NCBI GenBank assembly: GCA_036009005.1
Contig: DASYMP010000189.1
Location: 1 to 5,008 of the forward strand
Direction of reading: 5' to 3'
DNA length: 5,008 bases
Source of the DNA: JACVRW01 sp036009005
GTDB taxonomy: Bacteria; Actinomycetota; Thermoleophilia; Solirubrobacterales; Thermoleophilaceae
The translations under genes and the position numbers were made by a program. The notes under the pieces were generated by a model. That model ran no database searches and was not told where the DNA came from. It was given only the letters and a program-made list of their open reading frames with translations. The number at the start of each line of letters is the position of its first letter. Position 1 is the first letter of the stretch. Positions 1 to 5,008 of the stretch are shown piece after piece.

Positions 1-216
1 CACCGCGTGGGCGCCGGGCGCGTCTTCCCGGCGAGCAACTTCGGCGAGGTCAGCGACGACCACATCCCGTTCATCCGCGAGGGCGTCCCGTCGATCGACC
101 TGATCGACTTCGACTTCCCCTGCTGGCACCAGCTCTGCGACGACCTGTCCGGCGTGTCGGAGCGCAGCGTGAACGCGGTCGGCGAGACGATCTACGAGCT
201 GCTGAGGACGCTCTGA
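1..216 (+). CDS. M28-family zinc peptidase / glutaminyl-cyclase-like protein, C-terminal fragment
   Basis: This is the last 71 codons of a gene that begins before the window; the frame is open from base 1 and stops at TGA 214-216. A GTG at base 7 should not be read as the start, because the homologous core extends further upstream. Counting from base 1, residues 19-24 read DDHIPF, followed by EGVPSIDLI (27-35) and FPCWHQLCDD (39-48). This order (a DDHIPF block, a hydrophobic strand, then W-H-x-x-x-D-D) is typical of the C-terminal half of M28 metallopeptidase-fold proteins, especially glutaminyl-peptide cyclotransferases. In those, the His after Trp (here H43) is a zinc ligand. A closing helix (about 51-70) ends the domain. 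The first two metal-binding segments lie outside the window, so peptidase and cyclase cannot be told apart and secretion cannot be judged. The gene lies 18 bp upstream of ispH on the same strand, so co-transcription is possible. Confidence 0.75.
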   Translation, partial: HRVGAGRVFPASNFGEVSDDHIPFIREGVPSIDLIDFDFPCWHQLCDDLSGVSERSVNAVGETIYELLRTL

Positions 217-234
217 TCGCTAGCCTCCGGGTGG

Positions 235-1194
235 ATGGCAAGCGCCCCTGAGAAGCTGCTCCTCGCCGCGCCGCGCGGCTACTGCGCGGGCGTCGACCGG
301 GCCGTGCAGACCGTCGAGCGCGCGCTCGAGCTGTACGGGCCGCCGGTGTACGTGCGCAAGGAGATCGTGCACAACAAGCACGTGGTCGAGCAGCTCCGCG
401 AGCGCGGCGCGGTGTTCGTCGACGAGGAGACCGAGGTGCCCGAGGGCGAGACCGTCGTGTTCTCCGCTCACGGCGTGTCGCCCGCGGTCCACGCGAACGC
501 CGAGGCGCGCCGGCTCACGACGATCGACGCGACCTGCCCGCTCGTCACGAAGGTGCACGTGGAGGCGAAGAAGTTCGCCGCGGACGGCTACACGATCGTC
601 CTGGTGGGCCACGAGGGCCACGAGGAGGTCGAGGGCACGATGGGCGAGGCGCCGGACCACTTCGTGCTCGTGGAGACCGAGGAGGACGTGGACCGGCTCG
701 AGCTGCCCGACCCTGACCGCGTGGCCTTCCTCACCCAGACCACGCTCAGCGTCGACGAGACGGACCGGATCATCCGGCGCCTGCGCGAGCGCTTCCCCAA
801 CATCAAGAGCCCGAAGTCGGACGACATCTGTTACGCGACGACCAACCGCCAGCTCGCGGTTCGCCAGATGGCGGGCGAGTGCGACCTCGTGCTCGTGATC
901 GGCTCACGGAACTCGTCGAACTCGAACCGCCTCGTGGAGGTGGCGCGTGACCACGGCGCCGAGTCGCACCTGATCGACAACGAGTCTCAGGTCGAGGAGG
1001 AGTGGCTCGAGGGCAAGCGCGTGGTCGGGATCACGTCGGGCGCGAGCGCGCCCGAGGAGCTCGTGCAGCGCCTCATCGAGTTCTTCCGTGCACGCGGCAC
1101 GACCGACGTCTCGGAGTTCGAGGTCGTCCAGGAGGACGTGCGCTTCATGCTCCCCAAGGACATCAGGACCGCGCTGGCGGCTCAGGGCGCCTGA
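235..1194 (+). CDS. ispH: 4-hydroxy-3-methylbut-2-enyl diphosphate reductase (IspH/LytB)
   Basis: IspH is the last enzyme of the MEP (non-mevalonate) pathway. It reductively dehydroxylates HMBPP to IPP and DMAPP in the cytoplasm using an oxygen-sensitive [4Fe-4S] cluster. The 319-residue length is normal for the family. All three cluster cysteines are present: C17 in APRGYCAGVDRA, C101 in DATCPLVTK and C199 in DDICYATTNRQ. Substrate-pocket residues are also visible: H46 (VHNKHVV), H79 (SAHGVSP), H129 and E131 (GHEGHEEVEGT), T170 (TQTTLSVDET), S227/S228/N229 (GSRNSSNSN) and S271 (TSGASAPE). The ATG at 235 is the first start after an in-frame TGA at 214. No well-spaced Shine-Dalgarno precedes it (only GGGTGG abutting the ATG), so translation may be coupled to the upstream gene or leaderless. 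The last 13 bp overlap the end of the convergent minus-strand gene. No terminator is visible. Confidence 0.97.
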   Translation: MASAPEKLLLAAPRGYCAGVDRAVQTVERALELYGPPVYVRKEIVHNKHVVEQLRERGAVFVDEETEVPEGETVVFSAHGVSPAVHANAEARRLTTIDATCPLVTKVHVEAKKFAADGYTIVLVGHEGHEEVEGTMGEAPDHFVLVETEEDVDRLELPDPDRVAFLTQTTLSVDETDRIIRRLRERFPNIKSPKSDDICYATTNRQLAVRQMAGECDLVLVIGSRNSSNSNRLVEVARDHGAESHLIDNESQVEEEWLEGKRVVGITSGASAPEELVQRLIEFFRARGTTDVSEFEVVQEDVRFMLPKDIRTALAAQGA

Positions 1195-1955
1195 GGAGTG
1201 AACTGCACGCCGTGGAGGCGAAGCCCGGGTGACTCCGCTTCGATCGTCCCGTCCACCTCGTAGAGCCCCGGCTCCTCGATGTGGCCTTCCGATAACACCG
1301 CGTACGCCGCGCCGCCCGTGTAGCTGAAGCTGGCCGCCGCGCCGGCGTCCGCGGCGGCGATCCAGTCCTCGCCGTCGGTCCAGTCGCGCACGAGCTCGAG
1401 CCGCTCGCGGTCGGCGGGCAGCGCTATGTCCGCGGTCTGGGGCTCGAGCAGCACGCCGGGCGCGTCCTCGGGGCGCACGGGCGGCATCGGCTCGACATCG
1501 ATCCCGAGCTGCTCGCCGATCGCCCGCTCGGTGTCCTCGTACTCGCCCTCGCCGTAGTGCACGAGCGCCAACTTGCCGGCGCGGTCGAACAGGTAGCGCC
1601 CCGGCCAGCCCCTGTTCCCGTACACGCGCCAGAGCGCAAAGTCCGGGTCGAGCGCCACCGCGTACGGGATCTCGAGCCGTTCCACGGCGCGCGCCACGGT
1701 GTCGCGGTCGCGGCCGAACGAGTAGCCCGGCGAGTGCACGCCGATCACGCGCAGGCCCGCCTCGCGGTAGCGCCGGTCCCACTCGAGCAGGTACGGAAGC
1801 GTGCGCAGCGAGTTCACGCGGGCGAAGTCGAAGAACTCGACGAGCACAACTTCACGCCCCACGAGCGTGTTCATGCGCAGTAGGGCTACGTTCAGCCAGT
1901 CGAGCTCGCGGGGGAACTCAGGGGCATATATATCTGCGTCGGAAGGTGTTCGCAC
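1182..1955 (-). CDS. DipZ C-terminal-like thioredoxin-fold protein lacking all cysteines
   Basis: Read from GTG 1955 this is about 257 residues. It resembles the extracytoplasmic C-terminal half of DipZ/CcdA-thioredoxin fusions: APEFPRELDWLN (11-22), a first strand VVLVEFF (36-42), LRTLPYLLEWDRRY (50-63), RVIGVHSPGYSF (69-80), and GNRGWPGRYLFD (113-124), where P118 is the expected cis-proline. A short beta-rich tail (about 195-257) recalls the DipZ C-terminal jelly-roll domain. Where relatives carry C-I-N-C, this protein has R46-V-N-S49, and there is no cysteine anywhere, so dithiol redox chemistry by the usual mechanism is not possible. No signal peptide or membrane helix is visible, unlike DipZ. 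The start is uncertain: GTG 1955 keeps the conserved APEFP block but has no Shine-Dalgarno, and ATG 1874 would remove that block. The open frame continues upstream only as antisense of the next gene. The stop lies inside ispH. Function is unknown; a structural or binding role is inferred. Confidence 0.75.
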   Translation of the reverse strand: MRTPSDADIYAPEFPRELDWLNVALLRMNTLVGREVVLVEFFDFARVNSLRTLPYLLEWDRRYREAGLRVIGVHSPGYSFGRDRDTVARAVERLEIPYAVALDPDFALWRVYGNRGWPGRYLFDRAGKLALVHYGEGEYEDTERAIGEQLGIDVEPMPPVRPEDAPGVLLEPQTADIALPADRERLELVRDWTDGEDWIAAADAGAAASFSYTGGAAYAVLSEGHIEEPGLYEVDGTIEAESPGLRLHGVQFTPQAP

Positions 1956-1971
1956 GCGGGGAGAATGCCAA

Positions 1972-1999
1972 TTGGGCGGCTCGGTGTGCTTGGTATAGG
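1972..1999 (+). promoter_or_regulatory. Candidate sigma70-like promoter for the secreted-protein gene
   Basis: TTGGGC (1972-1977) and TATAGG (1994-1999) are separated by 16 bp and sit in the AT-richer divergent gap. Initiation near 2006 would give a leader of about 50 nt before the ATG at 2055. The match is partial and based on generic consensus only. The same TATA core read on the minus strand gives TATACC, which could serve the divergent thioredoxin-like gene, but no convincing -35 accompanies it. Confidence 0.35.
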
Positions 2000-2042
2000 C
2001 TGCGACATCGCCCTGTCTGTGTCTCAGTAACCGTTTCACCTC

Positions 2043-2050
2043 AGGAGGAG
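2043..2050 (+). promoter_or_regulatory. Strong Shine-Dalgarno site for the secreted-protein gene
   Basis: AGGAGGAG lies 4 nt before the ATG at 2055 (6 nt counted from AGGAGG), close to a perfect anti-16S match. It fixes the start of the downstream gene. It is the only strong ribosome binding site in the window; the other visible starts (ispH, the thioredoxin-like gene and the SpoIIM-like gene) have none, which suggests this product is translated at a comparatively high level. Confidence 0.85.
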
Positions 2051-2054
2051 AGCA

Positions 2055-2870
2055 ATGCGAAAGCTTCTGGTCCCAGTGCTTGCGCTTGCTGCCGTTCTCG
2101 CGGTAGTAGGCGTGGCTTTCGGAGCCAACACGTACAAGGTCCACAAGGCGGGCACCACGGCACATGGCAAGGGTTCTATTGCCAAGCCGATCCCCACCGG
2201 GATCACGCTCGGGTTCCAGGTCGGCGAGTCGGACTCGTCGAAGCGCGGCACCGTGATCGAGAAGTACGCGATCGGCGCCGAGGGCATCCTGGCCAACACC
2301 AAGGGCGCGCCGAAGTGCGCGTTCGGTGACCTGAACGACCCGGGCCCCGTGCCCGCGAAGTGCAACAAGGCACGTGTCGGCGGCGGGATCGTCAAGAACG
2401 CGGCGGGTCCGAGCAACAACCAGTCGTACGCTGCCAGCCTTCCGTGCAACCTCGATCTCGACCTCTACAACAGCGGCCACGGCATGGTCATCCACCTGGA
2501 CAGCCACGCCAAGGGCCAGCCGCCGAGCTTCGAGTCGAACCAGATCGGCTGCCCGCTCCCCATCGACGGGCGCTACTCGATCGACGGCAGGTTCGTGACG
2601 ACGAAGATCGGTGGCGTCAAGTCCACTGACTTCCGCTTCACGGTGCCGGAGAACCTGAAGCACCCGGCACAGGGCGTGGACAACTCGATCCGCGAATCCG
2701 TCAACAACATCCTGCTCAAGACGAAGCTCGTCAAGGGCAAGAGGGTCGGCTTCTACAACAAGGTCGGCTGCAAGGGGAACAAGCGCACCACCCGCGCGAC
2801 GTTCACCACCGAGCAGACCGTCTCGGCGGCGCCGCAGACCGCCACGGCGACCAAGGAGACGAAGTGCTAG
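2055..2870 (+). CDS. Secreted six-cysteine protein of unknown function
   Basis: This is a 271-residue protein with a classic Sec signal peptide: MRK, then a hydrophobic run (residues 4-20) ending AFGA, with likely cleavage after residue 23 or 24. The mature part is lysine-rich and has exactly six cysteines, at 88, 103, 131, 166, 239 and 271; the last is the C-terminal residue. An even number of cysteines in an exported protein suggests up to three disulfides. There are no transmembrane segments after the signal, no lipobox and no recognised catalytic motif. Conserved-looking stretches include GFQVGESDSSKRG (53-65), RVGGGIVKNAAGP (107-119) and PENLKHPAQGVDNSI (198-212). I recall similar secreted proteins with C-x(n)-KA-x-VG-x-G and LxHPxxGxDN patterns in Thermoleophilia genomes, but I cannot name a family. 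The gene is a single transcription unit, with a strong Shine-Dalgarno at its front and its own terminator. Envelope or extracellular location is inferred; function is not known. Confidence 0.85.
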   Translation: MRKLLVPVLALAAVLAVVGVAFGANTYKVHKAGTTAHGKGSIAKPIPTGITLGFQVGESDSSKRGTVIEKYAIGAEGILANTKGAPKCAFGDLNDPGPVPAKCNKARVGGGIVKNAAGPSNNQSYAASLPCNLDLDLYNSGHGMVIHLDSHAKGQPPSFESNQIGCPLPIDGRYSIDGRFVTTKIGGVKSTDFRFTVPENLKHPAQGVDNSIRESVNNILLKTKLVKGKRVGFYNKVGCKGNKRTTRATFTTEQTVSAAPQTATATKETKC

Positions 2871-2895
2871 TCGTCGACTAGACGCTGTTTCGCTC

Positions 2896-2930
2896 ACGGG
2901 GCGGCCTTCGGGCCGCCCCGTTTGCTTTCT
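2896..2930 (+). terminator. Rho-independent terminator after the secreted-protein gene
   Basis: A perfect 11-bp stem ACGGGGCGGCC (2896-2906) pairs with GGCCGCCCCGT (2911-2921) around a UUCG tetraloop (2907-2910). It is followed by the T-rich run TTTGCTTTCT, 25 bp after the TAG at 2868-2870. The T-tract is on the plus strand, so the element mainly serves the plus-strand gene. The minus-strand SpoIIM-like gene stops at 2929, inside the T-tract, and its transcript would also form the hairpin but without a following U-run. Confidence 0.88.
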
Positions 2931-3627
2931 AGCTGCCCAGTCCGACGAGCAGCCTGGGGGAGACCCAGACCTCGATCGCCGCGGCGGCGAACAGGATCGG
3001 GACGGCGATCGAGACCGTCACGAACGTTGCCGCGAGGAGCTCGTCCCACGCGCCGCGGCGGCTCGCGATCATCCAGGCGGCCAGCGGGAGGAAGAGCGCG
3101 AACAGCTCCGGTACGGCGTGGGGGAGCAGCGCGAGGATCAGGTTGCCCGGGCTAGTGCCGATCTGGCCGGCGAGCGAGGCGGCGCCGCCGCCGATCACGA
3201 ACGCCTGCGTGCCGAGCGAGAACGTCGTGGCGCAGACGACGAAGCCGATCGCGAGCGGCCCGGCCTTCTCGTGGACCCACCTCGACACTCCGCTGCGGTG
3301 CGACGCCGCCAGCGGCAGCGAGCTGCCCGCCATGAAGCCCGCCACGCAGGCGAGCGCATGGAGCGCGAGCACGAGCGAGTTGCGGAACAGGACGTGGGCG
3401 TAGTCGGCGAAGGAGGTGTCCGCGTTGTAGCCCGGGATCAGGTAGATCGTGCGGTCGGGCGTCGTGAACTTCGCGACGGCGTACACGGCGAACAGGAGCG
3501 CCACCGCAATGGCGGCGCTCAGCAGGAACCAGGGGAGGAGGACCACCGCCGGCTCTCGATTCCAGCGCGAGAGCGCGAGCTTGGTGTCGCGCATGCCCTG
3601 GACGAGCACGAGATCGTTGACGCTCAC
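2929..3627 (-). CDS. SpoIIM/DUF95-like integral membrane protein
   Basis: This is a 232-residue protein with about five predicted membrane helices, at roughly residues 27-52, 83-107, 124-148, 160-187 and 198-221. The second half fits the stage II sporulation protein M (DUF95) pattern: small-residue-rich helices, then LLPHAVPELFALFLPLAAW (167-185), matching the family's H-G-x-x-E-L block through H170 and E174, and AAAIEVWVSP (215-224), matching the usual A-x-I-E-x-x-x-x-P ending. In Bacillus SpoIIM belongs to the engulfment complex, but the family is widespread in non-sporulating bacteria where its role is unknown, so no sporulation role should be assumed. The start is taken as GTG 3627; no Shine-Dalgarno precedes it, and ATG 3594 (residue 12) is a reasonable alternative. 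It lies 42 bp downstream of sufB on the same strand and in the same frame, so co-transcription is likely. The family call is moderate; the membrane nature is clear. Confidence 0.65.
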   Translation of the reverse strand: MSVNDLVLVQGMRDTKLALSRWNREPAVVLLPWFLLSAAIAVALLFAVYAVAKFTTPDRTIYLIPGYNADTSFADYAHVLFRNSLVLALHALACVAGFMAGSSLPLAASHRSGVSRWVHEKAGPLAIGFVVCATTFSLGTQAFVIGGGAASLAGQIGTSPGNLILALLPHAVPELFALFLPLAAWMIASRRGAWDELLAATFVTVSIAVPILFAAAAIEVWVSPRLLVGLGS

Positions 3628-3669
3628 GCCAATCGCATCGGCAGCCGGCGCGATTTGGTTGAGGGGCTG

Positions 3670-5008
3670 CTAGCCGATCGAGTCGACCATCTCGAGCTGG
3701 ATCAGGCGATTCAGCTCGATGGCGTACTCCATCGGCAGCTCCTTCGTGACCGGCTCGATGAAGCCGTTCACGATCATCGCGGCCGCCTCTTCCTCGCTGA
3801 GGCCGCGCGACTGGAGGTAGAAGAGCTGCTCGTCGGAGATCTTGCCGACCACGGCCTCGTGGGCCACGGTCACGTGCGGGTTCTGGATCTGGATGTCGGG
3901 CCAGGTGTCCGAGCGCGAGCGGTCGTCCATCATCAGGCCGTCGCACTGGACGTGGGCCTTCGAGCCCTGCGAGTTGTGGCCCATGCGGACCAGCCCGCGG
4001 TAGCCCATGATCCCGCCGTCCTTGGAGATCGACTTGGCGAGGATGTTGGAGGTGGTGTTCGGCGCCAGGTGCACGACCTTGGCGCCGGTGTCCTTCCAGA
4101 CGTCGCCGGAGGCCACGCCCACGTTCAGGTGGTCGGCGCGCGCGCCCTCCCCGATCAGGAACGAGCCGGGGTAGAGCATGACCTTCTTCGCGCCCATCGA
4201 GCCGCCGACCCACTCAACGGTGCCGTGGGCCTCGACGATCGCGCGCTTGGTGTTCAGGTTGAAGACGTCCTTCGACCAGTTCTGCACGGTCGTGTAGCGC
4301 GCCTTCGCGCCCTCCTTGACGAAGATCTCGACGACTGCGGAGTGCATCGAGTTGACCGAGTAGGTCTGCGCGGTGCAGCCCTCGATGTAGTTCACCTCGG
4401 AGCCCTCGTCGGCGATGATCAGCGTGTGCTCGAAGGTGCCCTCGTTGGCGCCCTCCATGCGGAAGTACGCCTGGAGCGGAAGGTCGACCTTCACGTCCTT
4501 CGGCACGTACAGGAACGAGCCGCCTGACCAGACCGCGCCGTGCAGGGCCGAGAACTTGTTGTCCTGAGGCGGCACGCACTTGTTCATGAAGTGCTCGCGC
4601 ACGATCTCCTCGTGCTCGACGACCGCGGTGTCCATGGCGCAGAAGATGATTCCCTGGTCCGCGTACTCCTGCTTGAGCCCCTCGTAGAAGGGCTCCTGGC
4701 GCCAGACGCCGATTACGCCGGCGAGGTGCTCGCGCTCCGCCTGCGGGATGCCGAGCTTCTCGAAGGTCTCCTTCTGCTCCTGCGGGACGTCGTCCCAGCT
4801 GTCGAAGCGGCCCGCCTCGGGCGGGGAGTAGAGCACGAGCTCCGACAGGTCGAGGTCGGAGAGGTCCACGCCCCAGGTCGGGATCGGCTTGCGCTCGAAG
4901 ATCTCGTACGACTTGATCCGCTTCTCGCGCATCCAGTCGGGCTCGCCCTTGATCTTGGAGAGCTCCTCGATCACGTCGCGGGAAATGCCCTTCTTGGCGA
5001 CGAGTTGT
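3670..5008 (-). CDS. sufB: SufB, Fe-S cluster scaffold subunit of the SUF system (5' end outside window)
   Basis: SufB forms the SufBC2D (or SufB-SufC) complex on which Fe-S clusters are assembled in the cytoplasm before transfer to apo-proteins. The 445 codons seen are the C-terminal majority of a protein usually about 470-495 residues long. The frame is open to the window edge, and residues before the GTG at 4974 (KKGISRD) match the normal SufB N-terminus, so that GTG is not the start. Numbering from it, C200 in YIEGCTAQTYS corresponds to E. coli C254, the sulfur entry site. C344 in HVQCDGLMM and E373 in VAHEAVVGK correspond to E. coli C405 and E434, which are needed for cluster formation, with identical 29-residue spacing. 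The core blocks QNWSKDVFNLNTKR, YRGLV and DEQLFYLQSRG are intact, and the C-terminus ends normally (MVDSIG). No intein interrupts the portion seen. The gene directly downstream is the SpoIIM-like one, not sufD or sufC, so any other suf genes must lie upstream (off the right edge) or elsewhere. Confidence 0.97.
   Translation of the reverse strand, partial: QLVAKKGISRDVIEELSKIKGEPDWMREKRIKSYEIFERKPIPTWGVDLSDLDLSELVLYSPPEAGRFDSWDDVPQEQKETFEKLGIPQAEREHLAGVIGVWRQEPFYEGLKQEYADQGIIFCAMDTAVVEHEEIVREHFMNKCVPPQDNKFSALHGAVWSGGSFLYVPKDVKVDLPLQAYFRMEGANEGTFEHTLIIADEGSEVNYIEGCTAQTYSVNSMHSAVVEIFVKEGAKARYTTVQNWSKDVFNLNTKRAIVEAHGTVEWVGGSMGAKKVMLYPGSFLIGEGARADHLNVGVASGDVWKDTGAKVVHLAPNTTSNILAKSISKDGGIMGYRGLVRMGHNSQGSKAHVQCDGLMMDDRSRSDTWPDIQIQNPHVTVAHEAVVGKISDEQLFYLQSRGLSEEEAAAMIVNGFIEPVTKELPMEYAIELNRLIQLEMVDSIG

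Noticed and set aside
220..660. Minus-strand open frame of 146 codons opposite the ispH 5' half
   Set aside because: It is a shadow of ispH, whose conserved Fe-S cysteine motifs lie in this same stretch on the plus strand.
1219..1242. Inverted repeat CGAAGC / GCTTCG downstream of ispH, considered as a terminator
   Set aside because: The stem is only 6 bp with a 12-nt loop and no T-run, and it lies inside the coding sequence of the convergent gene; likely chance.
904..1782. Minus-strand open frame of 292 codons across ispH and the thioredoxin-like gene
   Set aside because: It is out of frame with the thioredoxin-fold gene and antisense to conserved ispH, and its product is alanine/arginine-rich low-complexity sequence.
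1925..1927. Minus-strand ATG directly after the TATATAT tract, considered as start of the thioredoxin-like gene
   Set aside because: It is out of frame with the thioredoxin-fold reading frame.
1956..2897. Minus-strand open frame continuing upstream of the thioredoxin-like gene, giving a 571-residue reading in all
   Set aside because: It is antisense to the secreted-protein gene, which has a signal peptide, strong Shine-Dalgarno and terminator. The antisense product is Arg/Leu/Asp-rich with no domain, as expected from stop-poor GC-rich DNA.
3118..4527. Plus-strand open frame of 469 codons opposite sufB and the SpoIIM-like gene
   Set aside because: It is antisense to an unmistakable sufB, and its product is a compositionally biased Arg/Val/Asp/His string without recognisable motifs. 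It spans two genes and an intergenic gap.
3670..5008. Possible intein in SufB, as occurs in some mycobacteria
   Set aside because: The SufB blocks run on without interruption and with normal spacing between the conserved C200, C344 and E373.
1..5008. tRNA/rRNA genes, CRISPR arrays, insertion sequences, attachment sites, riboswitches
   Set aside because: Nearly all of the sequence is accounted for by protein genes, the gaps are about 100 bp or shorter, and I saw no direct-repeat arrays, transposase motifs or tRNA-like cloverleaf signatures.

Overview
The window is GC-rich, with G or C at most codon third positions. It looks like an ordinary chromosomal segment of a high-GC bacterium, most likely an actinobacterium. 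The IspH and SufB sequences, a DipZ-type thioredoxin-fold protein and a six-cysteine secreted protein of a style I associate with Thermoleophilia (Solirubrobacterales/Gaiellales) point that way. The lineage is inferred from resemblance, not from a search.

Left part, plus strand: the last 71 codons of an M28-type zinc peptidase or glutaminyl-cyclase-like enzyme (1-216) are followed 18 bp later by a complete ispH (235-1194), the [4Fe-4S] enzyme ending the non-mevalonate isoprenoid pathway. The 3' end of ispH overlaps by 13 bp the 3' end of a convergent minus-strand gene (1182-about 1955). That gene encodes a DipZ C-terminal-like thioredoxin-fold protein whose CxxC site reads R-V-N-S and which has no cysteine at all.

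Centre: a short, relatively AT-rich divergent region (about 1956-2054) separates this gene from a plus-strand gene for a secreted six-cysteine protein of unknown function (2055-2870). That gene has a strong Shine-Dalgarno, a candidate promoter and a textbook rho-independent terminator (2896-2930).

Right part, minus strand: sufB enters from the right edge (3670-5008, 5' end outside the window) and encodes the Fe-S scaffold subunit of the SUF machinery. It is followed after 42 bp by a five-helix membrane protein of the SpoIIM/DUF95 type (2929-3627), which ends against the terminator of the secreted-protein gene.

Functionally, SufB helps build the Fe-S clusters that enzymes such as IspH need, but the two lie on opposite strands far apart here and are not shown to be co-regulated. 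I see no mobile element, CRISPR array, tRNA/rRNA gene, intein or evident new defence or biosynthetic system. The strongest lead is the cysteine-free thioredoxin-fold protein. There is no gene-free stretch longer than about 100 bp.
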